A stretch of DNA of 64,000 nt from assembly GCF_934202705.1 (NCBI RefSeq), contig NZ_CAKPYE010000010.1, positions 19,576 to 83,575 on the forward strand. Reading direction: 5' to 3'. Under the pieces are notes generated by a model that saw only the letters and a list, made by a program, of their open reading frames with translations, had not been told where the DNA came from and ran no database searches. Both the position numbers and the translations under genes were made by a program. The stretch comes from an uncultured Limosilactobacillus sp. (GTDB lineage Bacteria; Bacillota; Bacilli; Lactobacillales; Lactobacillaceae). Below, one piece after another: positions 8,646-16,197 of this stretch (its first letter is position 1; every line of letters begins with the position of its first letter).

Positions 8646-10019
8646 ATGGCAAAAGCCAAAACACACTATGTATGCCAAAATTGTGGTTATATTTCACCGC
8701 GCTTCCTGGGACGTTGCCCGAATTGTGGTCAATGGAACACGTTAGTTGAAGAGGTGGACCAATCCACAATTAGGCAGCCTAAGACCACCACAACAACGTT
8801 AACCGGGATTGTGGCTAAACCACAACGAATTAACGAAATTGACACACAAAAGACGCCGCGGGTTAAAACCAAGTTAAATGAGTTGAATCGGGTTCTGGGC
8901 GGTGGAATTGTACCAGGATCATTAGTTTTGATTGGTGGAGATCCGGGAATTGGCAAATCAACATTACTATTACAAGTTTCGGGTCAATTAAGTCATGAAG
9001 GTCACTCGGTGCTCTACGTTTCTGGTGAAGAGAGTGCTAACCAGATTAAGATGCGGGCACAGCGGTTGAACGTTTCTGGTAATGATTTTTTCATTTACCC
9101 AGAAACAAATATGGACAGCATTCGAGCAACAATTGACGAAATGGATCCAGAATACGTGGTGATTGATTCAGTGCAAACGATGCAAGCCACTGACGTTACT
9201 TCTGCGATTGGGAGTGTTTCTCAGATTCGTGCAGTAACTGCGCAACTGATGCAGATTGCAAAGGGCAAAAATATCACTGTCTTTGTGGTGGGACACGTAA
9301 CTAAAGGTGGAGTATTAGCTGGTCCAAAGATTTTGGAACATATGGTTGATACTGTTTTATATTTTGAGGGCGACCTTCACCACACTTATCGGATCTTGCG
9401 GTCAGTCAAAAACCGGTTTGGTTCGACTAATGAGTTAGGGATTTTTGAGATGAACAGTAGTGGCCTCAAAGAAGTTGCTAATCCTTCAGAAATTTTCTTA
9501 GAGGAACGACTAAAGGATGCCACTGGGTCGGCTGTGGTTGTTTCCTTAGAGGGAACCCGACCGATTTTAGTTGAAATTCAAGCACTGATTACGCCATCAG
9601 TGTTTGGTAATGCGCAGCGGACTGCCACCGGCTTGAGTCGAAATCGAGTTTCATTAATTATGGCGGTTTTAGAAAAGCGAGCCAATTTACTTCTCCAGAA
9701 TCAGGATGCCTATTTAAAGGCTGCTGGTGGGGTAAAATTAGATGAACCAGCAATTGACTTAGCGATTGCGGTGGCGATTGCTTCTTCATATCGTGATAAA
9801 GGGACTCGCCCGACCGATGCCTTTGTGGGTGAAGTTGGATTGACTGGGGAGATTCGCCGGGTTAACCGGATTGAACAACGGGTTGCTGAAGCTGCCAAAT
9901 TAGGTTTCCGCCGAATTTTCATTCCCAAAAACAACCTGCAAAACTGGGACCCGCCAAAAAATATTGAAGTGGTTGGGGTAACGACCATTAGTGAAACGTT
10001 GCAATTAGCTTTGGCATAA
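8646..10019 (+). CDS. radA: DNA repair protein RadA
   Basis: This 457-aa RecA-like branch-migration helicase promotes strand exchange after RecA. It has an N-terminal four-Cys zinc finger (CQNCGYISPRFLGRCPNC) and the Walker A GGDPGIGKST at about residue 97. The RadA signature KNRFGSTNE and a C-terminal Lon-protease-like domain (GEVGLTGEIRRVNRIEQRV) follow. The length is standard. It lies between dut and the PIN/TRAM gene, the usual Bacillota arrangement. Confidence 0.96.
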   Translation: MAKAKTHYVCQNCGYISPRFLGRCPNCGQWNTLVEEVDQSTIRQPKTTTTTLTGIVAKPQRINEIDTQKTPRVKTKLNELNRVLGGGIVPGSLVLIGGDPGIGKSTLLLQVSGQLSHEGHSVLYVSGEESANQIKMRAQRLNVSGNDFFIYPETNMDSIRATIDEMDPEYVVIDSVQTMQATDVTSAIGSVSQIRAVTAQLMQIAKGKNITVFVVGHVTKGGVLAGPKILEHMVDTVLYFEGDLHHTYRILRSVKNRFGSTNELGIFEMNSSGLKEVANPSEIFLEERLKDATGSAVVVSLEGTRPILVEIQALITPSVFGNAQRTATGLSRNRVSLIMAVLEKRANLLLQNQDAYLKAAGGVKLDEPAIDLAIAVAIASSYRDKGTRPTDAFVGEVGLTGEIRRVNRIEQRVAEAAKLGFRRIFIPKNNLQNWDPPKNIEVVGVTTISETLQLALA

Positions 10020-10037
10020 TCGAAAGGAGGATGCATA

Positions 10038-11171
10038 ATGAGAAAGGGAATTGTTCGATTAATATTTACAATCTTAGGAGCCGCCATTGGGTACTACTAT
10101 CTTCCGCCATTATGGCCAGCGATCGGAGTCGAGTATAACTCTGTCTTAATGATTATTGCTGATCTGTTCATTGGTGGGATTGTTTTCTGGTTGATCTCAC
10201 TGATTTCGATTGGCTGGGTACTACGATTAGTTCAACGAACTGAAGATTACTTAACGAAGAAGAGTCCGCTTTATTTATTTTTTGGTGCATTATTAACCAT
10301 CATTGGTTTAGTTTTAGCAATTTTAATTTCGATTCCACTGTGGCGAACTCATATTCCGGTAATTAATAACATTGTCCCGATTTTATTAATGCTGATCTTT
10401 AGTTACTTTGGTTTTCGAATGGGGACAACACGACTGGACGATTGGCGGACTTTTTTGACGCTGAAACGTGGAACGAAAGACGGTGCTGGTAAAAGTGGCG
10501 ATGTGATTAAGCAGCAAGACGCTAACTATCACCATTATAAAATTTTGGATACTAATATCCTGATTGATGGGCGGATTTATGATTTGGTTAAGACTGGTTT
10601 CCTTGAAGGAACGCTGTTAGTACCGAACTTTGTTCTATATGAACTGCAGTACATCGCCGATTCAGGTGAAAGTATCAAACGGGTCCGTGGTCGACGTGGC
10701 CTGGATATTTTGAATAAGTTACGGAAAGAGAAAATCGTCCCAATTGAAATGTATGATGGGGACTTTGAAGATATTCCAGAGGTTGATAGCAAGTTAATTG
10801 CGCTGGCTAAAAAAGTTGATGGTGTGATTGTAACCAATGACTGGAACTTGAATAAGGTCATCCAATTTCAAAATGTTCAGGTTCTTAATATTAATAATTT
10901 AGCAAAGTCACTACGCCCACGGTTTATTCCAGGCGAGCAGCTGCACGTCACTGTGGTTAAAAAAGGAACCGAGCGGCAGCAAGGGGTTGCTTATTTAGAT
11001 GATGGAACAATGGTTGTGGTTGAAGATGGTCGCTTCTACATGAATGAAAATATTGAAGTCGAAGTCACAAGTGCTTTGCAAACTGATGCAGGGCGAATGA
11101 TTTTTGCTCGACCACTCCATTCTGCCAAAGGAATTAGTAACGAGCAAGATCAACCGCAAAACGAAAAATAA
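10038..11171 (+). CDS. yacL: PIN/TRAM domain membrane protein (YacL-like)
   Basis: This 377-aa protein has about four N-terminal transmembrane helices (residues about 5-125). A cytosolic PIN nuclease-like domain follows (YKILDTNILIDGRI, acidic residues in DSKLIALAKKVDGVIVTND), then a C-terminal TRAM domain (about 290-350). The B. subtilis YacL family is conserved next to radA, and its RNA target is not established. AAAGGAGG lies before the ATG. The gene is followed by a strong terminator; gltX, which often comes next in Bacillota, is not here. Confidence 0.9.
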   Translation: MRKGIVRLIFTILGAAIGYYYLPPLWPAIGVEYNSVLMIIADLFIGGIVFWLISLISIGWVLRLVQRTEDYLTKKSPLYLFFGALLTIIGLVLAILISIPLWRTHIPVINNIVPILLMLIFSYFGFRMGTTRLDDWRTFLTLKRGTKDGAGKSGDVIKQQDANYHHYKILDTNILIDGRIYDLVKTGFLEGTLLVPNFVLYELQYIADSGESIKRVRGRRGLDILNKLRKEKIVPIEMYDGDFEDIPEVDSKLIALAKKVDGVIVTNDWNLNKVIQFQNVQVLNINNLAKSLRPRFIPGEQLHVTVVKKGTERQQGVAYLDDGTMVVVEDGRFYMNENIEVEVTSALQTDAGRMIFARPLHSAKGISNEQDQPQNEK

Positions 11172-11177
11172 CCGATA

Positions 11178-11229
11178 AAAAAATCAGGTGAATGATGACT
11201 GATTCAACATTGTTCACCTGATTTTTAGT
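11178..11229 (+). terminator. Intrinsic terminator after yacL
   Basis: A 12-13-bp inverted repeat (AAATCAGGTGAA at 11181-11192 with TTCACCTGATTT at 11213-11224) is followed by a T tract. It ends the dut-radA-yacL unit. Confidence 0.8.
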
Positions 11230-11538
11230 TTTTAATAAGAAAAAGCCGTGGCTTGGGAGGACCACGACTATAGTATTACGAATATCTTTGGGGAAGATTT
11301 CGTAAAGGAGTATTTTTCGGTTACTATTGGGAGGAGTAATTGAAAAATAATCGGTTTCGGTTAATTTGTAGTAGTTGTTTTTCTACTACGGTTTTTATAC
11401 TAACAATAGATTGTGAAGAAAATGTGACCAAACAGTAAATATTATTTGCTTTTGAAAAATCAACCGCGGAAAGTGTGGTCGAGCAGTGAGTGTGTTACTA
11501 TTAAACTATTCAAAGTGGCCCGTAAAGGAGATTTAGAG
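11230..11538 (+). promoter_or_regulatory. Long leader region before cysS
   Basis: About 310 bases without a recognised gene separate the yacL terminator from cysS. The region holds two SD-like GTAAAGGAG copies (around 11303 and 11522) and a GGGAGGAG site serving a small Cys-containing ORF (11340-11438). It also has a 7-bp hairpin (GTAGTAG/CTACTAC, about 11368-11389) followed by GGTTTTTA. No T-box core sequence is visible and no clear promoter could be fixed. Its length suggests it regulates cysS, but the mechanism is unknown. Confidence 0.4.
11340..11438 (+). CDS. Putative 32-residue leader peptide with three Cys codons
   Basis: The ORF starts at TTG 11340, five bases after GGAGG, and ends at TAA 11438. 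It encodes 32 residues with the central stretch RLICSSCFSTT and a later DC, giving three Cys codons (11367, 11376, 11412). It lies 100 bp upstream of cysteinyl-tRNA synthetase. A leader peptide that senses Cys-tRNA is attractive, but I see no following terminator/antiterminator pair and the start is TTG, so it may be a chance ORF. It does not resemble GltX or any other family I recognise. Confidence 0.3.
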   Translation: MKNNRFRLICSSCFSTTVFILTIDCEENVTKQ

Positions 11539-12948
11539 ATGTTAAAAATATACAATACTTTAACCAGAAAAAAAGAAGAATTTCATCCAGTTCATCCGGG
11601 TGTGGTTAACATGTATGTCTGTGGGCCCACGGTGTATAACTACATTCATATTGGTAATGCACGAAGCGCGATTGCGTTTGATACGGTTCGGCGGTATCTG
11701 GAATTTATTGGTTACCATGTGAACTATGTTTCTAATTTTACTGACGTCGACGATAAAATGATTAAGGCAGCTCGTGACCAAGGGATTACTGTACCCGAAT
11801 TAGCGAATAAGTATATTCAAGCCTTTATGGAAGATACTACGGCAGTGAACATTGAACCAGCCACTCGGCATCCACGGGCAACCGATAATATTCCAGAAAT
11901 TATCAAGTTTATTCAACGATTAGTTGATCGTGGATATGCCTATGCAGTTAATGGTGACGTTTATTATCGTGCCCGTAAATTCAAAAATTATGGACAGCTG
12001 TCTGGACAATCAATTGATGACCTAGAGGTTGGGGCAAGCGAACATGTTAGTGCTGACGAAGTAAACAAAAAAGAAGATCCAATGGATTTTGCTTTGTGGA
12101 AAGCGGCCAAGCCACAAGAAATTAGTTGGGATTCACCATGGGGAGCCGGTCGCCCCGGGTGGCACATTGAATGTTCAGTGATGTCGACCAAGTATTTGGA
12201 TGATACGATTGATATTCACGCGGGTGGTCAGGACCTGGAGTTTCCGCACCACGAAAATGAAATCGCACAGTCAGAAGCCGCTACTGGTAAAAAGTTTGTT
12301 AACTATTGGATGCATAATGGGTTTGTGACAATTGGCAAGGAAAACGAAAAAATGAGTAAATCATTGCATAACTTCATTACTGTACATGATATTATTCAGC
12401 ACGTTGATCCACAGGTGCTTCGCTTCTTCATGGCTACCACTCAGTACCGTCGGCCAATTCAGTATAGTGAAGCTAACCTAACCGATGCACAAAATAATTT
12501 AGCACACATCCAAACTGCATATAATAATTTAGACTACCGGAAGAATGACGCTAATGATGGTGATGATCAAGTGGTTACCCAAAGATTACAAGCTTTCCGG
12601 CAAGACTTTGTGAAGGCAATGGATGATGATATCAATGTGCAAAATGGGATTGCCGTAGTTTACGAATTGGTGAAGTTTGCTAATCGTTATACCGAAAATG
12701 AAGTCGTTTTAAAGGGTGCTATTGAAGCCATTCAACAATTATTAAAAACATTATTGCTGATTTTTGGAGTGAAATTAACCGCAACTGGTCAAATTGATGA
12801 TGAGGCAATTAAGCAACTGATTGTTCAGCGGGATGAAGCACGTCGCCAGAAGAATTTTGCGCTTAGTGACCAAATTCGTGATAGTCTAAAAGCTCAAGGA
12901 ATCATCATTGAAGATACACCGCAAGGGACACGTTATAGAAAGGAATAG
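11539..12948 (+). CDS. cysS: Cysteinyl-tRNA synthetase
   Basis: This 469-aa class I synthetase charges tRNA-Cys. Visible features are the zinc-binding Cys in YVCGPTVYN, the HIGH-type motif HIGNARSA, further zinc ligands in WHIECS and HHENE, and KMSKSLHN. The start at 11539 follows AAAGGAG and matches the family start MLKIYNTLTRKKE; an upstream in-frame codon at 11446 has no ribosome site and extends beyond the family N-terminus. Its stop is one base before the mrnC start, so cysS, mrnC and rlmB form an operon. Confidence 0.97.
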   Translation: MLKIYNTLTRKKEEFHPVHPGVVNMYVCGPTVYNYIHIGNARSAIAFDTVRRYLEFIGYHVNYVSNFTDVDDKMIKAARDQGITVPELANKYIQAFMEDTTAVNIEPATRHPRATDNIPEIIKFIQRLVDRGYAYAVNGDVYYRARKFKNYGQLSGQSIDDLEVGASEHVSADEVNKKEDPMDFALWKAAKPQEISWDSPWGAGRPGWHIECSVMSTKYLDDTIDIHAGGQDLEFPHHENEIAQSEAATGKKFVNYWMHNGFVTIGKENEKMSKSLHNFITVHDIIQHVDPQVLRFFMATTQYRRPIQYSEANLTDAQNNLAHIQTAYNNLDYRKNDANDGDDQVVTQRLQAFRQDFVKAMDDDINVQNGIAVVYELVKFANRYTENEVVLKGAIEAIQQLLKTLLLIFGVKLTATGQIDDEAIKQLIVQRDEARRQKNFALSDQIRDSLKAQGIIIEDTPQGTRYRKE

Positions 12949-12949
12949 C

Positions 12950-13363
12950 ATGGCAAAAATTGATTATCGACAATTGAACGGGATTGCGCTGGCTTACCTG
13001 GGCGATGCCGTTTATGAAGTTGCAGTTCGGGAACACCTTCTTGACTTAGGGATGACGAAGCCGAATCGCCTGCAAAAAAAAGCGACTTCGTATGTTTCAG
13101 CAAAGGCGCAGGCTGGGCTAATTAAATTAATGGAAGAACAAGCTCTGCTTACCGATGATGAATGGGAATTCTTTAAGCGCGGTCGAAATGCTAATAGTTA
13201 CACCCACGCAAAAAATACATCGGTATTAACTTACCGTATTTCGACGGGGTTTGAAGCTCTGATGGGATACTTGCAATTGTCTGGACAAGCAGATCGATTA
13301 GCGGAACTATGTCGGTGGTGTATTAAACAAGTTGACCTCGGGAGGGTTGAATATGAGCGATGA
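12950..13363 (+). CDS. mrnC: Mini-ribonuclease III
   Basis: This 137-aa RNase III-like protein lacks a double-stranded RNA binding domain. It contains the signature LNGIALAYLGDAVYEVAVREHLL (the RNase III catalytic helix) and the second acidic region further on. Mini-III matures 23S rRNA in B. subtilis. The start at 12950 has AAAGGA just upstream and lies one base after the cysS stop; its end overlaps rlmB by 11 bases. The cysS-mrnC-rlmB order is conserved in Bacillota. Confidence 0.93.
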   Translation: MAKIDYRQLNGIALAYLGDAVYEVAVREHLLDLGMTKPNRLQKKATSYVSAKAQAGLIKLMEEQALLTDDEWEFFKRGRNANSYTHAKNTSVLTYRISTGFEALMGYLQLSGQADRLAELCRWCIKQVDLGRVEYER

Positions 13364-14102
13364 GACACCGGAATTTGTGATTGGTCGGCACCCAGCAGTG
13401 GCAGCTTTAAAGTCCGATCAGGAAATTAACAAAGTTTTTATTCAAAAAGGACTACGAACAGACGCCATTGCTCAAATTATTAAACTAGCTAAGGATCGAC
13501 ATTTAGTGATTTCTAACGTGCCAAAGACAAAATTGGATCAAATGGTTAATCATCAAAATCACCAGGGAGTGGCGCTAGCAGTTGCAGCATATCGTTATTC
13601 AACTGTTGATGAATTGTTTGATAATGCTGCTCGTCACAATGAAGAACCATTCTTTTTGCTGCTTGATGAATTAGCGGATCCCCATAACCTGGGCTCGATT
13701 ATCCGAACTGCGGATGCTGCGGGAGTCCACGGCATTATTATTCCAAAGCGGCGGGCAGTCGGTCTCACTTCAGTGGTGGCTAAAACATCAGCCGGGGCGA
13801 TTGAAAGAGTGCCAGTCGCACGGGTTACTAACTTGGTCCAAACCGCAAAAGAATTAAAAGAGCGTGGGGTCTGGCTATTTGGCACTGATATGAAAGGGAC
13901 AGATTACCGTCGTTGGGATGCTCATGGCGCAGTTGCAGTCGTGATTGGTAACGAAGGAAAAGGTATTTCTCAACTATTAAAAAAGACTTGTGATGAAATG
14001 CTCACTATTCCAATGGTGGGACAAGTTCAAAGCTTGAATGCCAGTGTTGCTGCTAGTCTATTGATTTATCAAGGGTTCAGTTCTCGTCATCCTCTAAAAT
14101 AA
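13353..14102 (+). CDS. rlmB: 23S rRNA (guanosine-2'-O-)-methyltransferase, TrmH/SpoU family
   Basis: This 249-aa SPOUT methyltransferase has an N-terminal substrate-binding domain (IGRHPAVAALKS). Its knotted C-terminal domain has LDELADPHNLGSIIRTADAAGV, VIGNEGKGIS and IPMVGQVQSLNASVAA, the three SpoU motifs. It methylates G2251 (E. coli numbering) of 23S rRNA with AdoMet. GGGAGG precedes the ATG at 13353; an in-frame codon at 13332 lies upstream of that site and is rejected. It overlaps the mrnC end and is followed by two hairpins. Confidence 0.95.
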   Translation: MSDETPEFVIGRHPAVAALKSDQEINKVFIQKGLRTDAIAQIIKLAKDRHLVISNVPKTKLDQMVNHQNHQGVALAVAAYRYSTVDELFDNAARHNEEPFFLLLDELADPHNLGSIIRTADAAGVHGIIIPKRRAVGLTSVVAKTSAGAIERVPVARVTNLVQTAKELKERGVWLFGTDMKGTDYRRWDAHGAVAVVIGNEGKGISQLLKKTCDEMLTIPMVGQVQSLNASVAASLLIYQGFSSRHPLK

Positions 14103-14107
14103 TTTAA

Positions 14108-14152
14108 AAAAAATAACCTCAGGAATGACTAGTTCTAGAGGTTATTTTTTCT
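14108..14152 (+). terminator. Terminator after rlmB
   Basis: The stem AATAACCTC (14112-14120) pairs with GAGGTTATT (14138-14146) and is followed by TTTTTTC. It ends the cysS-mrnC-rlmB unit. Confidence 0.8.
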
Positions 14153-14164
14153 TATCCAGAGATC

Positions 14165-14220
14165 AGAGACAAAAATTAAGGATTGTCTCTTTTGACAGAA
14201 TCTGGTAAATTATTTTAGAC
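14165..14220 (+). promoter_or_regulatory. Second hairpin and promoter of the sigma factor gene
   Basis: An 8-bp perfect stem AGAGACAA/TTGTCTCT (14165-14172 with 14183-14190) is followed by TTTT. The consensus -35 TTGACA starts inside that T tract (14192-14197). A weak -10-like TTTAGA lies at about 14214-14219 with 16-bp spacing. The sigma factor gene therefore probably has its own promoter. Confidence 0.5.
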
Positions 14221-14401
14221 AACTAACGAGTGATGGTCAAATCCTGCGGCAGCGGAATCAAGCGTTGGAGAAAAGCCATCGTAGAACTAAGGTGAGAGTT
14301 AGTTCTAAACCCCCGTTCAATACGCTGTGACGGTGAGATGATTAGCTAGCTAATTTTCAAGTGGGTCCGTTAGGGGTTAGTGGAACAAGAGGTTGCATCT
14401 A
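14221..14401 (+). promoter_or_regulatory. Long structured 5' leader of the sigma factor gene, unknown class
   Basis: About 180 nt separate the putative promoter from the ATG. Visible pairings are GAACTAA (14284-14290) with TTAGTTC (about 14299-14305), AACCCC (about 14308) with GGGGTT (about 14373), and the palindrome TTAGCTAGCTAA (14342-14353). A 20-codon ORF (14233-14295) lies inside but has no good ribosome site. I do not recognise a known riboswitch or ribosomal leader. Confidence 0.35.
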
Positions 14402-14974
14402 ATGAGTCCAAAGCTGATTCAAACAACCCCAGAAAGTGAACTGATTAAGCAGGTCGCTGGAAAAGACTCAGCGAGTTTTGCAGTTTTATATAACCAGTAT
14501 TTACCATTGATTTGTAAACTATGGTATCAATTTAGGCTGGATGAAGTACCTCTTGATGATTGGAAACAGGAGGCAGCGGTGGTATTGTACCGAACAGCAT
14601 GCTCGTATTCATGTAATGAGGCACGCTTTTGTTGGTATTTAAGGCAGGCGCTTACAAATAAAATTCGTGATTTATATCGCCAACAGGTTGCTAAAAAGCG
14701 GGTTCCAGCTCATCAAATCGAGTCTATTACGGATGTACAAATCGATCAAAGATTGGTTGACATTAACTTACAACCCGACGAGGTGAGCCATTTCCGTTCA
14801 ATCTACCAGCAATTCTTAAAAGAGTGTTCACGTTTAGAAAAGGATGCCTTTTTAGGAATTAATTCTGGTGAACGCTTAGAAAGCATTGCTCAACAATTAC
14901 GTTGCTCACCACTAGCAATTCGAGCTGCTTTTGAGCGCGCTCGCAAAAAACTAAAACAACGGCTTCTTAGTTAG
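14402..14974 (+). CDS. sigH: Sigma-70 family factor, SigH/ComX-like
   Basis: This 190-aa protein has a region-2-like core (LYNQYLPLICKLWYQF, then DWKQEAAVVLYRTACSY) and a C-terminal region-4 helix-turn-helix (GERLESIAQQLRCSPLAIRAAFERARKKLKQRL). Its position between rlmB and rpmG-secE-nusG matches sigH/comX-like genes of other lactobacilli. In relatives these factors activate competence genes. AAGAGG precedes ATG 14402 with 9-nt spacing; a TTG at 14393 would touch the SD. The long leader suggests post-transcriptional control. It is shorter and more diverged than B. subtilis SigH. Confidence 0.82.
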   Translation: MSPKLIQTTPESELIKQVAGKDSASFAVLYNQYLPLICKLWYQFRLDEVPLDDWKQEAAVVLYRTACSYSCNEARFCWYLRQALTNKIRDLYRQQVAKKRVPAHQIESITDVQIDQRLVDINLQPDEVSHFRSIYQQFLKECSRLEKDAFLGINSGERLESIAQQLRCSPLAIRAAFERARKKLKQRLLS

Positions 14975-14991
14975 TTCACTACGCTTGTTTG

Positions 14992-15032
14992 GGACAACTC
15001 CGATCGAAATTTTTGATTGGAGTTGTTTTTAT
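14992..15032 (+). terminator. Terminator after the sigma factor gene
   Basis: ACAACTCC (14994-15001) pairs with GGAGTTGT (15019-15026), with extra pairing inside, and is followed by TTTTATTT. A TTGACG at 15033-15038 directly after may be the -35 of the rpmG promoter. Confidence 0.75.
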
Positions 15033-15073
15033 TTGACGAAAATGATAGCCTTAGATAGATGGAGGTGACTATA

Positions 15074-15223
15074 ATGGCGCAAAAGAAAGTTGGTTTAGAG
15101 TGTACCAAATGCGGTATGCGTAATTATACTGTTACGGTCAACTCAACCCGTGATCATCGGTTAGAACTAAAAAAATTTTGTAAACATTGTGGTGAATATA
15201 CTATTCATCGTGAAACTAGGTAG
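15074..15223 (+). CDS. rpmG: 50S ribosomal protein L33
   Basis: This 49-aa zinc-ribbon ribosomal protein starts MAQKKVGLECTKCGMRNYTV and later has FCKHCGEYTIHRET. Both CxxC pairs (CTKC and CKHC) are intact, so this is the zinc-containing form. GGAGGTG precedes the ATG at 15074. secE begins 12 bp after its stop, the usual rpmG-secE-nusG order. Confidence 0.95.
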   Translation: MAQKKVGLECTKCGMRNYTVTVNSTRDHRLELKKFCKHCGEYTIHRETR

Positions 15224-15235
15224 TGGAGGAAGACA

Positions 15236-15415
15236 ATGCATTTATTTAGATTTTTAAAGGGTGTTGTTCAAGAAATGCATAAGGTGGTTTGGCCAACCTG
15301 GAAGGAAAACCGCCGTGATACAGGTGTTGTGATTTCTTTAACGATTTTCTTTGTCATCTTCTTTGCATTAGCAGATTGGATCATTCAAGCTGGAATGTTA
15401 GCCTTTGTCAAGTAG
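15236..15415 (+). CDS. secE: Preprotein translocase subunit SecE
   Basis: This 59-aa single-span membrane subunit of the SecYEG channel has an amphipathic N-terminal helix with the conserved VVWPTWKENRRDT. One transmembrane helix follows (VISLTIFFVIFFALADWII, about residues 32-50). The start at 15236 is preceded by GGAGGA. It lies between rpmG and nusG as in most Bacillota, but a terminator-like hairpin separates it from nusG. Confidence 0.95.
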   Translation: MHLFRFLKGVVQEMHKVVWPTWKENRRDTGVVISLTIFFVIFFALADWIIQAGMLAFVK

Positions 15416-15445
15416 AGGTGGCTAGTCAACGCCGTTATTTTTTGA

Positions 15446-15492
15446 TATAATTTTAAAGAAGCAAAACTTCGTGGTACACGAGGTTTTTTTAT
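15446..15492 (+). terminator. Terminator-like hairpin and -10-like box between secE and nusG
   Basis: AACTTCGTG (15465-15473) pairs with CACGAGGTT (15477-15485), including one mismatch, and is followed by a seven-T tract. A perfect TATAAT lies at 15446-15451, just upstream, with only a weak -35. Either rpmG-secE mostly terminates here, or nusG is attenuated from its own promoter. Confidence 0.55.
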
Positions 15493-15522
15493 TTTGACAC
15501 AAATAACTAAAGGAGAATTATC

Positions 15523-16071
15523 ATGGAATCACATGAAAAACGCTGGTACGTATTGCATACTTACTCTGGATATGAAAACCGGGTGAAGAGTAATTTAGAG
15601 TCACGTGCCCAATCAATGGGGATGGAAGATTACATTTTCCGCGTTGTTGTTCCTGAAGAAACAGTGCGAACAGTGAAAGATGGACAAGCCAAAGAGACGG
15701 AAGAAAAGACATTTCCTGGCTACGTCTTAGTTGAAATGGTTATGACGGATCAAGCTTGGTACATTGCCAGAAATACGCCAGGGGTAACCGGATTTTTAGG
15801 ATCACATGGTGGTGGATCCAAGCCAACTCCATTACTTCCGGAAGAAGTTGACCGCATTATGAAACGGATGGGGGCCGATGTGGCACGGACTGATATTAAT
15901 GTGAATGTTGGTGACAACATTAAGATTATTGCCGGACCATTCGCTGATTTGACTGGCAAGGTAACGGCTGTTGATCATGACAAGATGAAGGTCAACGTTG
16001 ATATTGAAATGTTTGGGCGACAAACGAGTGCTGAAGTTGGCTTTGATCAAATCGACACAATGGATAATTAA
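15523..16071 (+). CDS. nusG: Transcription termination/antitermination factor NusG
   Basis: This 182-aa protein binds RNA polymerase and affects pausing and Rho-related or ribosome coupling. It has the N-terminal NGN domain (KRWYVLHTYSGYENRVKSNLESR, then FPGYVLVEM). A C-terminal KOW domain follows (VGDNIKIIAGPFADLTGKVTAVD). The length is typical. AAAGGAGAA precedes the ATG. It is followed by the rplK-rplA leader. Confidence 0.97.
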   Translation: MESHEKRWYVLHTYSGYENRVKSNLESRAQSMGMEDYIFRVVVPEETVRTVKDGQAKETEEKTFPGYVLVEMVMTDQAWYIARNTPGVTGFLGSHGGGSKPTPLLPEEVDRIMKRMGADVARTDINVNVGDNIKIIAGPFADLTGKVTAVDHDKMKVNVDIEMFGRQTSAEVGFDQIDTMDN

Positions 16072-16132
16072 GCCTACTACTTGAAATTAATTGATTTTTA
16101 TGGTAGTTTATTCTGGTATGTAATATGCATAC

Positions 16133-16173
16133 TGTGGGAGAGGTAAAAACTTACTACCTCATCATTACCACAA
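16133..16173 (+). promoter_or_regulatory. Candidate L1-binding mRNA site in the rplK leader
   Basis: The RNA can form GUGG (16134-16137) with CCAC (16168-16171), a left internal-loop GA, and a second helix GAGGUA (16140-16145) with UACCUC (16155-16160). The right loop is AUCAUUA. This resembles the 23S rRNA L1 site, where GGUGGGAG pairs toward ACCACC with an A/U-rich right loop. It lies about 25 nt before the rplK start. Confidence 0.4.
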
Positions 16174-16197
16174 CACGGACTAAGGAGGTTTTGTCTC

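Noticed and set aside
11230..11538. T-box riboswitch before cysS
   Set aside because: The gap length fits, and AACCGCGG occurs near 11463, but the AGGGTGGNACCGCG core and stem I motifs are missing.
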